Shown: positions 10,886 to 23,300 of the stretch, piece by piece | How positions within the stretch are numbered: position 1 is the stretch's first letter | Layout of the letters: every line of letters begins with the position of its first letter | Assembly: GCA_037974965.1 (NCBI GenBank) | Contig: JBBPFI010000008.1 | Span: 62,001-126,000, forward strand | DNA: 64,000 nucleotides | Direction: 5' to 3' | Source: Dacryopinax spathularia | Taxonomy: Eukaryota > Basidiomycota > Dacrymycetes > Dacrymycetales > Dacrymycetaceae | Translations under genes and position numbers: made by a program | Notes under the pieces: model-generated | Seen by the model: only the letters and a program-made list of their open reading frames with translations | Told to the model about the DNA's origin: nothing | The model's database searches: none

Positions 10886-13800
10886 ATGGCTGATGAGGAT
10901 TGGGATATGCAGACACCTACTCTGTCGGCGATACCCCAGCACCTGCAGGTCCAGGACGAAGATCCCGGGATCCTGTCAGACGTCATGCCCAGCGCGGATC
11001 CGTCGCGTCCTGTACGCCTCTCCGTCTTATAGCCCTCTCTACCAACCCGCTAATACAAGTATTAGGCATCGACAGCACCGGAAACGGAGTCGGACGAGGG
11101 GAGCGATGTAGACATGGACGGAGACTACGACGTACGCACCACGCGCCCTTTCCCGTGCTCTTGACCTTTCTTACTAACGCATATAAACAACAGCCCAACA
11201 ACGTCAACGAAACCCCCAAGAGCGCCCGCGATCGCGCGCGGGAAGAAGCCGCCTCTGCGCGCCAGGAGCGCCGAACGCAGAAGATGGCCCAGGCTGGCGA
11301 GCTGTCGCATAAGCGGCACGAGCTCGATAAGCAGAAGGTCGCGACGGCTGCGAAGAGGTATAGTTATTTGTTGGGACAGACGGAGCTGTTTCAGCATTTT
11401 ATGGATGCGAAGGTGCGTGACTCTGGGGTATGGGGTTAAGGGGATAGGTGCTGATGAGATGGTGTAGAAGGCGCGTGATCCGGCGTATAGGGATATCTTG
11501 GAGCCGGAGAAGAAGTCGAAGGGAAAGAAGGCTGCGTATGTCAAGTTGTGATATCCGAAAATTGGGAGACTGACTCAAAAACCGCAGCGCGACTGACGCC
11601 CGGCATCGGAAGAGTGAGAAGGAGGAGGACGAGGAGCTCTTAAAAGAGAACGAAAAGGAAGACGAAGAAGATGAAGCGATCGTATTTGAGTCGTCACCTC
11701 CTTGTATGCACTCACCGAAAGCTGCGAGGTCTCGTTTGCTGATGACAAACAACAGATGTGACAGGCGGCACGCTACGCGACTACCAAGTCCAGGGTCTGA
11801 ACTGGATGGTCGATCTGTATCATCATGGTCTGAACGGCATCCTCGCCGATGAGATGGGTCTGGGCAAGACGTTGCAGACGATCTCTTTCCTCGGTTATCT
11901 GAAGTTCTACCGAGGCAAGGGGGGGCCGCATTTGATTGTCGTGCCGAAGAGTACGCTCGATAACTGGGCAAGGGAGTTTGCGAAGTGGATCCCCGAGTTC
12001 AATATTGTCGTTCTGCAAGGACCGAAGGAAGAACGGGTACGTGCAGTCAAATGGCCATGAGATATCGCTTCTGACACGCTCGCAGACCAAAATCGTACAG
12101 GAACGACTCCTTCCACAGAAGTTCGAGGTTTGCATCACCACCTACGAGATGTGTCTCCGGGAGACCGGAGCGCTGAGGAAGCTTTCTTTCGGCTACATTG
12201 TCATCGACGAAGCCCACCGTATCAAGAACATCGACTCCATCCTCTCCCGCATCGTGCGCGACCTTGCCTCCGAAGGGCGACTCCTGATCACCGGCACACC
12301 ACTGCAGAACAACCTGCAAGAGCTGTTCTCTCTGCTGAACTTCATCTGCCCGGAGATCTTTACGGATTATGAGGATCTGGAGAGTTTCTTGCATAAGGAT
12401 ACGGGTAGCGGGGATGTGGAGATGGACGATGATGAGAAGAATATGCGGGTCGTCCGGGCTTTGCATAAGATCCTGCGACCATTCTTGCTCAGGCGTGTCA
12501 AGAGCGATGTTGAAAAGAGCCTTTTGCCAAGTGCGTCGCCTTTGACTTACACTTCGTGCATATATGCTGATAACCGAAACAGAGAAGGAGATCAACCTTT
12601 ACGTCGGCCTGACAGACATGCAGCGCAAGCTGTACCGTAGCGTGCTCGAGAAGGATATCGAAGCAGTCCGGGGCATGACCGGCAAAAAAGAAGGCAAAAC
12701 GCGCTTGATGAACATCGTCATGCAACTCCGGAAAGTCACCTGCCATCCATACCTATTCGACGGTGTCGAGCCGGGTCCGCCTTATACGACGGACGAGCAC
12801 CTTGTCGAGAATGCGGGGAAGATGGTTATCCTTGATAAACTGCTCAAGGCGATGAAGGCGAGGGGGTCGAGGGTGCTTATTTTCAGTCAGATGAGCCGGA
12901 TGCTCGATATCTTGGAGGATTACTGCATGTTCCGCGGATACCGTACGTGACCTCACTTCTAGATCTCGCGCGACTTGCTGATGATCGGTAGAATACTGCC
13001 GTATTGACGGTGGCACAGCACACGAAGACCGTATCTCCGCCATCGACGAATACAACAAAGAAGGGAGCGAGAAATTTATCTTCCTGCTCACCACTCGCGC
13101 GGGTGGGCTCGGTATCAACCTGACCACCGCGGACGTCGTCGTCCTGTACGACAGCGACTGGAACCCGCAAGCCGACTTGCAGGCTATGGACCGCGCGCAT
13201 CGGATTGGCCAGACGAAACAGGTTTATGTGTATCGGTTTATCACGGAGGGGAGTGTGGAGGAGAGGATGTTGGAGCGGGCGGCGCAGAAGTTGAGGCTTG
13301 ACCAGCTTGTTATTCAACAGCAGCGAGGTGCTCAGCAGCAACAAAAGGGTGAGCATAGATCCAGCTCATATTCGAATAGCGCGACTCATCTCTGCATATA
13401 GCTGCGAGCAAGGATGAGCTGCTCGAGATGATCCATCACGGCGCAGAGAGGATCGCAAACTCAACCGAAGAGTAAGTGGAATCTGGACCTCGTATGCCCA
13501 GGAAGTCTGACTGGGTCCTATAGCATGATGGTCAACGAGGACATCGACGCCATCATCGCCCGAGGCGAGAAGATGACTGCCGAGCTGAACAGCAAATACG
13601 AGCAGCTCAACCTCGACGACCTAACAAACTTCAAGACAGAGTCGACAATCCAGACATGGGAAGGCGAGAACTTCGAAGGCCGCAAGTTCTCCGCACTGAC
13701 TATGAACTGGCTCGAGCCGGAGAAGCGGGCACGGAAGGCGAATTATTCGATCGATCAGTATTATAAGGATACTATGCGTGCTGGGCCGGTTGCACCGCCT

Positions 13801-14882
13801 AAGCCGAAGATGCCCAGGGCTCCGAAGCAGATTCCTATGTAAGCGAATAATCCCAGATCTTGCAAGCCGGTACTGATCTCTTGCCATAGCAACGACTACC
13901 AATTCTTCCCACCACGCCTTGCTGAGCTTTACGAGAAGGAGTCCAACTACTTCCGAAAGACGCAAGACTATAAGGTGCCGCTACCGGAGCCGGAGAACGA
14001 GGAGGATACCCTCGAAGAACGGGAGGCTCGTCGCCAAAAAGAGCAGGAAGCGATTGACAATGCCGTCCCTCTGACCGAAGAAGAGATCGCAGAGAAGGAG
14101 GAACTCGCAACGCAGGGCTTCCAGAACTGGCAACGGCGAGACTACCAAGCGTTCATCCGTGGTAGCGCCGACTTTGGCAAGGACGCCTGGGAGGACATTG
14201 CGAACGAGATCGGGAAGGACAAGACGATCGAAGACGTCCAGGCGTATGCCAAGGTATTCTGGGAGCGAATCGACGAGCTTGAGGACAAGGACCGGATTCT
14301 GCAGCGTATCGAAGAAGGCGAGCAGAAGCGTGAGAAGACCCGCTCGACGCAAGAGATCCTCGACCGCAAGGTCAAGCAGTACAGCTACCCGATGCAGGAG
14401 CTTGAGCTGCACTATAACGTCACGAAGGGCAAAGTCTGGAGCGAAGAGGAAGACCGATACCTGCTTGTCCGCCTGCAGCATTACAAGCTGTCGCGAGACG
14501 ATGTGTTCGACTTGATCAAGAGGGACATCTCCCAGTTCCCGCAGTTCCGCTTTGACTGGTTCATCAAGAGCCGGACGGCGGCCGAGATCAGCAGAAGGTG
14601 TACAACGCTGCTGAATATGCTGCGCCGTGAGGTCGGTGAAGCCGCTGATGACGATGATGATGAGAAGCCGGCCAAGCAGACCAAAAAGTCTGCCGATAAG
14701 GAGAACAAGGGCAAGGTGAGCCGGCTACAGATGCCCAATTTGCGCGGTTGACTGACGTTGTACAGCAGAAGCGCAAGCTGGACGATATAAAGGCAGAGGA
14801 CACGCCCGCAGGTACCTCGCCGGCGCCCTCCGTACAGTCGAATGGAGTGGCAGCAAAGAAGAAGTCCAAGAAATCTGTGTGA
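10886..14882 (+). CDS. ISW1: ISWI-type SNF2 chromatin-remodelling ATPase
   Basis: Nuclear ATP-driven nucleosome-sliding motor. Start ATG 10886 ([12 protein letters not shown]); about a dozen short introns, each restoring frame. Order: acidic N-terminus; a basic region ([15 protein letters not shown]); and the DExx ATPase from [12 protein letters not shown] with Walker A DEMGLGKT, the DEAH box ([10 protein letters not shown]) and TGTPLQNN. The helicase C lobe contains [13 protein letters not shown] and [11 protein letters not shown]. Next come the autoregulatory NegC-like segment, then HAND, SANT ([14 protein letters not shown]) and SLIDE ([17 protein letters not shown]) domains, and a basic tail with KKKSKKSV. 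This domain set separates ISWI from CHD and SWI2. The symbol ISW1 is by orthology; it could equally be called ISW2, since many basidiomycetes have one or two ISWI genes. Confidence 0.94.
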
Positions 14883-15132
14883 ACATTCGCCGCTCAGCGG
14901 GCTGGACGGGGGTTGGCCCTGTTGTACACTAGATAATTTTGCATACCTCGCATTCGTACCTTGTCTCTTAGCAATACCGTTCTGTAGAAATATACTGCCA
15001 TTGCATCCCTAGACCTTCGTTTAGTGGAGATTCATATCCGGTGTACACGACTGGAAGGGCAAGGTCAGTGCACCCCATTCGTTGATGGTCCGTGCGCAAG
15101 CCAAAAGAGGGTCCGTGCACAGCGTGAAAACC

Positions 15133-15139
15133 TTTATAA
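15133..15139 (+). promoter_or_regulatory. TATA-like box of the U2 snRNA gene
   Basis: TTTATAA about 30 bp upstream of the inferred U2 5' end, the spacing expected for a Pol II TATA element. Inference from position. Confidence 0.45.
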
Positions 15140-15167
15140 GCCGCGTCTCCCCGCGCCCTTCTTGTTT

Positions 15168-15356
15168 CTTTACCACTCTGGCCTTTTGGCTTAGATCAAG
15201 TGTAGTATCTGTTCTTATTAGTTTAACCACTAATATAATCGCACTGCGATTATTATGGTTATCTAATTTTTGCCGCCCCGTCGAGTGCCCTCTGGCATGC
15301 CATGGCACTCGACAAGATGACCTTCCTATTGCACTTATCGGGTTGTGTCGTCAGGG
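15168..15356 (+). ncRNA. U2: U2 spliceosomal snRNA
   Basis: U2 snRNA pairs with the intron branch site. The sequence carries the near-invariant U2 5' region: GGCCTTTTGGCTTAGATCAA (from 15180), then the branch-pairing GTAGTA at 15202-15207, followed by TATCTGTTCTTATTAGTTTA. The Sm site AATTTTTG is at 15265-15272. A ten-base-pair stem III is formed by GTCGAGTGCC (15280-15289) and GGCACTCGAC (15304-15313). A 3' stem-loop (GATGAC 15316-15321 with GTCGTC 15347-15352) exposes the U2B''-type loop TATTGCA. Hairpin IIa (ATTAGTTTAACCACTAAT) is also present. The exact ends are inferred from human and yeast U2 and could shift by several bases. Confidence 0.95.
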
Positions 15357-15879
15357 GATCCTACTCTCTTCTTTACTGGTCATTCGGATATCCTGCTCGC
15401 GCAGACTCCCAACCAGTAATGATGCTGAGCGATCCATTCGATCTTATTTACTCCAATTTTTGGGACTTGTCGGCGCTGTTCGACTGCGCGGTAGACAATA
15501 ATGAACTTTGTTCTGCTCCCAACCTATCGTACTCCTGGTCCACAAATAATCTAGTGCAGCTTCGCGAGCTTTCAGCCCTCTTGCCTACATTTGCGCTTAG
15601 TCGCTGAGGCCATTTAGCCTGTGTGTTACTGGAAATGGTTGTCACCAATTTGCGCGAGCGAACAACTTTTTTTCGCGCATCGAGCAGGTTGAAGTGGCGC
15701 CTTGTCCGTCCCAGCGCTTAAACCCAGACCGGACCATATCCCAACGCCAATCGATATTGACTCCAGCCACAGTCCTTTTACCTCGCAGAGCACGTACGAC
15801 AGCCACTGACTAGAGCGAGCTGGCCTGGTTCAGACGTGGCCAGGCCGCGATATCTCGCATCTTCGCATCCCTCAACCCA
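15357..15879. other. Intergenic, U2 3' side and DUS1 promoter
   Basis: About 520 bp with no supported gene. It contains the DUS1 promoter and leader. Confidence 0.5.
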
Positions 15880-17457
15880 ATGACGGACACCGCGCTGACG
15901 AATGGCGCGGCTGGTCCCAGCACTGCAAGTACAAGTACACCAAGGCGCAAGCTAGGAGGATATGAGTTCTATAGAGAGGTGCTGGGCTCGCCGAAGCACA
16001 TCGTGGCGCCTATGGTGGATCAGAGCGAGCTGGTGCGTCTGGCCCTTCCTCGCTAGAGGAGGCTGCGGTTGGCTAAAGAGAGACGAGCAGGCATGGCGCA
16101 TCCTCTCCCGAAAATACGGCGCCCAACTCGTCTACACGCCCATGATCAACGCCAAAACGTTCGCCAACCCCAAGAACGCAGACAAGTTCCGAAGAAAAGT
16201 GTTCGATATGGTTCATGGCGAGGAAGGCGGGCCGGAGGACCGACCGCTCATCGTCCAGTTCTGTGGGAACGACCCCGAGGCGCTGTTGCAGGCTGCGAAG
16301 GTCGTTCAGCCGTATTGCGATGCGGTGGATATCAACCTGGGATGTCCGCAGGATGTGGCAAAGAAGGGGAGGTATGGGTCGTTCTTGCAGGATGAGTGGG
16401 ATCTGGTATATGCGATGAGTGAGTCCCGCTGTGCGCAGCGTCGCTTCTGCAGCTGACGGGGATCCAGTCAACATCCTGCATGAGAATCTCGACATACCCG
16501 TCACCGCGAAGTTTCGCGTCTTTCCCAGCCTTGAAAAGACTGTCGAATACGCAAAGATGATGGAACGAGCAGGAGCTCAAATTCTCACCTGCCACGGCCG
16601 AACACGAGAACAGCGAGGGCACAACTCAGGCCTGGCCGACTGGACCAAGATTGCCGCGGTCAAGAAGGCAGTCAGCGTACCTGTGTTCGCGAACGGCAAT
16701 ATCCTGTACTACGAGGACATCGAGCGGTGTTTGGAAGCGACTGGGTGTGATGGGGTCATGTCTGCTGAAGGGAATCTGTACAACCCTGCGCTTTTCACTG
16801 GGCTGAATCCGCCGCACTGCGATCTCGCGCTGGAATATCTCGCTATCGTTAAGAGGCTGAGGACACGGACAGCCCCGAGTGCGATCAAGGGGCATATATT
16901 CAAGCTGCTTCGACCTGCACTAGATGGGAACAAAGATCTGAGGAATAAGATCGGTGGCATCTCAGGCCGAGGCGAGCTGGCCGACGTGGTCACGGAGTAC
17001 GAGACGATCGTCAAGGAGTTCAAGGAGCGGATGGAGGTTCGTCTCTCTTTGTCGATCGTGGCTACCCGTTGTCTGACGTGTTCTGCAGAGAGATGCCGCC
17101 GCTGCAGGGGAAGACGGCAAGATTGGCGAGTTTGTAGATGGGAAACGACATATCCCGCACTGGCTCGCTCAGCCGTACTTCCGACCTCCTCCACCTCCCC
17201 CACCAGACAAGTCAGGGGCGACAAAAGCTCCTCCGGTCAACGCACTCCCCGCTGTCAACGGTACTGTTGGGAACGTAGTCAAGGAGCTTGACGAGAAGGA
17301 GAAGAACGTCGCTCTTACTGGTTTGCCGACTCCTCCTGCGGAGCCTGAGGAGGTGAGGGTTGAGGATGGGAAGCAGACCGAGCAGGAGCTGAAGAGGAAG
17401 AAAAGCGATTTGGAGGAGGAGAGGGAAGTGAAGCGTGTTAGAGAGGAGTCGCCTTGA
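15880..17457 (+). CDS. DUS1: tRNA-dihydrouridine synthase, DUS1 type
   Basis: Flavoenzyme that reduces uridine in the tRNA D-loop (yeast Dus1 acts at positions 16/17). Start MTDTALTNG. The first intron has its donor after QSEL, GTGCGT, and acceptor GAGCAG. The second lies after DLVYAM and the third after EFKERME. The FMN-binding N-terminal motif is [21 protein letters not shown] supplies the conserved catalytic-loop Cys. [11 protein letters not shown] is the conserved DUS signature, and the barrel closes with VFANGNI and GVMSAEGNL. The C-terminus is a Pro-rich then acidic/basic tail ending VKRVREESP, as in other fungal Dus1. It is co-directional with ISWI and U2. Confidence 0.93.
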
Positions 17458-20396
17458 TCTCATTATCGCGTGCTACTGCATACTATGTACTAATCATCGC
17501 ATGTATCCCTAGAGATCTTCCACGATAAACCACACTTCCAAACTGTCAGAGGTTCTTGGGCTGTTTCTGGCTAGAAACGGCTTCAAGGGGGAAACAAGAC
17601 GAGAGCGCTCTTCAGTATGAGTAGCTTCTCGACAAGAAATGAACCACGGATCATGCCGCCCAACCTTCCGCATTTCCCTTCCCGAACGAACCGTCTCCAC
17701 TAACCAACACCTTCCACACCCGGTCAAAAGACCAAATCAGTTGGCATTCCATCCTTCTCACTCAGGGTAGGCGGCAACTCTTCGTACGACCAATTCGGAG
17801 CTCCACCCTTACCGCTCTTCCCTCGGGCATACGGTATATATAAGTAACAACACCTGCGGGCCCCGAGGATAAGCATGCAGCACTCAGGGTAGGTACGCCC
17901 GCGCTTGCCCTCCTTGGAAGGAAACAGCAAGCTCGCCTCGTGCCCTTCGTGCCTGTCCGCATGTAGGAAGTGTGCAGGCAGTTAGCGCAGGGACCAATCC
18001 CATGCAAGGGAAATGATACCCGCCGTTCCTATCCCTCCGAACCCCTCAGACCTCTCCTGAGCCGGACAGACAGCCTAGGAGGGCACAAGAGCTGGAATGA
18101 GGGGAGGAGGAAAGGAGAAGGCGGGTGAGATCCTATTCGAATTCCCTTTAGCCGCTTAGAAGATACTCGGGAGAGGTCGTCCATCGTCCAGAACATCTCA
18201 GCACCCGCGCCAAGGAGCAGGAGAAGTGGGAGAAGTGGGAGAGACAAGATAAGCTTTATCTCTCCCCTTCTCCTTCCTCCTGCCTAGTACAGCTAGAGTG
18301 CGGACGCTAGGAGCATGATAACATTCTTGTCTCTTGCCTGTTTGAGATACCTGGCTGGGCTGGCAGCAGGGAGCGGATAGCGCGAAGTAGGTTCTGGGGT
18401 GCTGTTCGGTATGTTGAGCTAACCACTACATAGGTAGGGGAATGATAGCGCCGCATTTAGAGTGGGGAGTCTAGGCTCTCTGATGTATGAAGGCTCGAGG
18501 GTGCGCCGCGGCGTCACTCGTTCAGGTATTAGACTGCCACACGTTCGATCGATCTGACTAACTTGGGTGGATGCGTGGACCAGAGTTATTATTGTTAACA
18601 CCCTTCTCTGAGTCAAAAGATGTCTGATATGCTGACATCTACCTGTCGGTCCATCTTCGAGGGTTGATACGCCCGCAGGACAAGCGCAAGAATCAGGGTG
18701 TAAGAAGTCGATAAGCATGATGTTTATTTCATTAGACCAGCACATCGCATCCGTGCCGAGCAGCTGGAGCTGGTAAACGTCAACCGCAACCGCTGCCCTT
18801 GTGTTGGTGTGCGGTCACTGACACTTGGATTGCGGAACCGGCAACGCCCGAAGAATTGTTTGATCGAGGAAGCTGTCGAGTCGGGTCGTGTTGCGAAGCT
18901 TCCAGCCGGCCGAGAAAAACAGGTTTTGCGTAGAAGCACCCACGCTGAAGGGGAGAAAGTGATCGGTTGGGTTGTGGTCTTGCGTGTTGGGTCAAGTATG
19001 ACGCTGATGCTTGTTGGCTGGTGGAGGCGTGCGGCGAGCGAGACCCAAGACCCAGACCCGGTCGTGCTGGCCCGGTCCCGGCTCTTTTTGTGTATGTGTT
19101 GCGTATAGCCACCTGGGCTCGGACGGGCCGGGTGTTGTGTGTTGCGTGTCGTAGGGGTTGGGTTGGCCTGTGCAGCAGTTTGTGAGCGACTTGGGGACTG
19201 CGCTTCGCTTTGCGTGTGTCCTTGTGCCCCTACGGGACTGAGAAGCGGCTGGGCTGGGCTTAGGGGAGCTGGGGTCTAGCCGGGTATGCATGCTTTCAGC
19301 TTAGGGGCTTGTGGAGGAGGTTGCAATTGGGAGGGGTTATAGTAGTACTATTGTTGGAATACTTATTATGACAAATATGGCGGGTCTTTTGGTGTTTGGT
19401 GCTGTAGATGCTCAGAACAGGAGGTGGAAAATTAGAGAACCGGTCGAGTGGGAAGTGATGGCTGTGTGCTGTGCGGGCAGCGTGTTTTTACGGGAGAATG
19501 GGAGAGGGGGAGTGTGTGCGTGTTAGGCACGGAAGGGGGGGCAAGAGTCGATTCTGTGACCGCCACTTTTAGGTGTCGGTTTTGTCGTCAGGCGCATCAC
19601 CGCACACCGCACAAGAGCGCAAAGGCAAAGGAGTCGCGTTACCCGTTACCGCACCGTACTCTCCTCACCGCTCTCCCGTTATTTCACGCTCTTCTCCCTC
19701 ATCACTCCCTCCGCGCTTTTACACCTCTTCACTTTACCCCACCGTATTTCTCCGCTATTCTTCGCTGCACCGCCCGGCTGCCTCATTGCATCCACGACGC
19801 ATACAGCACAACACCCCGCTTTCGACCCACTCTCCGTATTCCGTGAATAATTCTCCCTGCTTCCCTCGGCGACAAGTCAATTCACCACTCCGAATAACCC
19901 AAGACCCGAGGAGCACGGCCACCCCTTGTGCCCAGACCAACACGAGTGAGCGAAAGAGAGAAGAAGAAGAGCCGTAACGTGGTGCTGCTGCGCTGAGCCT
20001 CGCGGGTCCCTCTCCGCCTCGTTGCTCGGTCGCCTTCGTCCTTCGCCCCTTCGCTGCCTCACCTCAACCTCGCTGTCAAATCCAACACTATACGCATTCC
20101 AACTCATCCATTCGTATTCGCATAGTTATTCGACGACCCCTGCCCCGTTTACTCCGGTTGATCAACACACCTCCAACACACCGGACAGCGCTCGGATCGA
20201 CGACCCCATCCTATCCCTTGCTCGGCATTAAACGCTCGCTCAAGGCATTTCCCCTCACATCGACCTCTCTCCCTTTTTGCACCTCGACGACCATCTCTAT
20301 CCCCCGATCTTCACACACGCCAAAGCATCCGACCTTCGCATTCACGCAGAATATCTCAATTGCCGTCAACGTAACCGTCCCAAGCTTCGACGCAAT
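17458..20396. other. 2.9-kb gene-free region upstream of the PX kinase
   Basis: I find no conserved protein, splice-consistent ORF or RNA gene. The last 800 bp are C/T-rich (CTCC/TCTC tracts) and read like a long leader for the kinase gene that starts at 20397. The stretch 17,700-18,300 has short purine-rich and GC-rich runs. It could hold a long 5' UTR, an upstream intron or a non-coding transcript. Confidence 0.4.
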
Positions 20397-23300
20397 ATGG
20401 TCGGCGTGCACTCGCCCCCGCTCTCCCCGACCCGGTCGGCCTCTCCTCCTCCACAGCTTCCACCGATAAACATCGACGATGGACTGGGTGTGTTTGATGT
20501 CGAGGGTGTGCAGCCTGCTCCTCCCGCTCAGAGTGCGCCAAATGGCGCTGACAATGTTTCTGCTCCTGCAGCGCCGTTTTTATCACCAAGTAGCAGTAGG
20601 GACAGTGACGCGGACGCGGCATCCACCGCTGCTTCGTCTGCTGCGCCCTCTACTCGCCCATCAACACCCCCTCCCCCAGCCAGGAGACCAGGCACTGCAG
20701 ATGGTGCAGGAGGTGTGAAGAAGTGGCTCCCGGTTCAACAGCCAACGACTCTCAACGCCACAAAGGTCAACGGTGTTCCGCCCACGGTGGCCATCGCCCC
20801 TGCGCCCGAAGATGGGATCTGGACCGTGAGCGTCGCCGAGGCCAAAGGGGCAGAAGGAGCCGCATACACCATCTACGTCAAGAGTGCGTCTTTACTTGCC
20901 CTTTCCCGTTGTAGGAATGCCACTGACTCGATTGCCTGCTTTTTTCTGCTGTGGATTCTGCTTCTTGCGCGGCTTCCATCAACTTCTGCCCCGCGTGTCG
21001 CCGTGTCCCTATGTAGCCCCTACGCACCATCTGACACTAACCCGAAGTGTGGCTGAAATCCAAGAACTGGAAGTCAAGGTACGCTTTCCTCCTACCCCCT
21101 ATTCCCGTAATAACACACTGACGTATATGCGTACCAATAGTTATCATCTGTATTACCGGGTGTGAAGCTGCCCACATCGCCCCTCCATGCGCTCAATAAT
21201 GGAACTACGACGCCTATATCGCCCACGCCGCGAAAACGCTCTTTCTTGACCACGGTATCAAGACTCGTCTCTCCCTCGCGGAACGCCTCTCCAGCGTCGT
21301 TCGGCACTCGCGCTCGTCAATTGAACCGCTCCCATCCTGGTAGCGAACCCCTCCCGGATCCCACTGCAGTCGCCCAGTACCTCACAACACTGTCCAACGA
21401 CCCACGCGTACGCACCGCCAAGCCCTGGAGGCGGTTCGTCCGCGTGAGGACAGACGACCTCGAGTCCCGCCGAGTGGAGCGCCGAGTCCGCCGGACCCGA
21501 TCCGATCTCGCAGCGCATATAGCACGAAAAAGCGGGATCGGCGGGCTGGGAAGCAACACCCCTCCTTCGGCTTCTTCTTCCGCCGCAGCCGCTGCTGGGG
21601 TCAGCGCGAGCAGGACGGTTCCGCCTGGAAAGGGCCTGAAGGAGATGATGGAGGAGAGCGAGGATGAGGATCTGAGGGACGGGGAGGTGAAGTTTGTTGA
21701 GCGGCCCGGGGCAAAACGAGAGCCTGTAGTGGAGAAAGTTGAGGAGAAGCCGCAGGAAGAGAAGCAGGATCAGCCTAAACCGGAGCCCGTGCCGCAGGAA
21801 ACGGAGAAGCCTGCGGAACAACCGCCAGAGCCTGAGAAATTGGTCGATGAGGCTCCTGCTCTGCCGGAAGAGCCCAAGCCTGAAGTGGATGGACTACCGA
21901 CAGTGCAGGAGGTCTCGCCGACCGTCGAGAAGCATGCAGAGGCAGAAGCGGCGGTCGCTCCACCTCTTACGGCAGCAGAGATGGTGGGCCCGCAAGAACC
22001 GCTTTCTCCTCCGGCTGAGTCGCAGTCCTCTACTGCCCTCCTCCCGCTGGATCCGTCACATACACCGACTATCGCGACAAGACCGCTTACCTTCACTCCT
22101 CCCGCGACGCCAAAGGTCAAGCCTGCTCCTGCGGCGCATGTCCAGATCCCCGATATCCCTCATGCGAGCCTCCCTCCTCGTCCCGCATCTGCAGACCCAG
22201 ACACAGCAGCGCGTCAAGAACGCGCCTGGAAGCATATGGGCCTCACGCACCAGCCGAGCGAGACGGATATCGCCGAGACGACAGAGGACGAAGAACAAAC
22301 CGACGCGGTCGCTTCCTCCGCCGCGGCTGACGAGCTCCTCTCCGGCACAGAAGGCACCAAAGGTCCCTCGGGCCAGAAGAAACGCGTCAAGGGCCGGAAG
22401 ATCCGGATTGAGGACTTTGAGATGCTGCGCGTTCTTGGCAAAGGATGCGCGGGGAAGGTGTTGCTGGTGAAACATCGCGCTTCTGGCAGTCTTTATGCGC
22501 TCAAGGCGATCACGAAGCGCCATGTGCTTGCGCATCAGGAGCTGCAGCATACGCTCACGGAGCAGGCGGTGCTGAAGCGGATGGCGGCAGCGGGCGACCA
22601 GGCGAACCCGTTCGTCGTCAAGCTCTACTGGTCCTTCCACGACAGGGAACACCTATTCCTCGTGATGGACTTCCACCCTGGTGGCGACCTGGCCACGCAG
22701 CTTGCTCGCTGGGGCCGGCTGGGCCGGGACAGAGCGCGATTCTACGCAGCTGAAATCGTTGAAGGTGTCGAAGGCCTCCACGCGGCAGGAGTGATCTACC
22801 GCGACCTCAAGCCCGAGAACATCCTCATCGGCGCGGACGGACACATTGTCCTAACCGATTTCGGCCTCTCGAAGGAGTTCCCGCGGAAGGCCATCCCTCC
22901 GCCCAACAACGCGAGCGGTACGAACCTTTACTCCGCACCCGGTACGCCTCCGCGTTCCAACAGTCCCTTCTGGGGCCAGGCGAACGGGTACGTGGACGGT
23001 ACTGCTAGCTTCTGGAGCGGAGGGAAGAAAGATCGGGACGTGACGAGCACGTTCTGCGGTACGGCCGAATACCTCGCGCCTGAGGTGATCCAGGGCTTGC
23101 CATACAGCTACGAAGTGGACTGGTGGAGCTTCGGCACGATGCTGTACGAGATGCTCACGGGTATCGTAAGTCCCCCCTCATATCCCTCTGTCAATGCAGA
23201 GATGCTGATAGAGATTATAGACACCGTTCTGGGCTAACAATCATGCGGATATGTATGTCCGAGTACTCCAGGACGAGCTGGTCTTCCCGGAGGATAAGGC

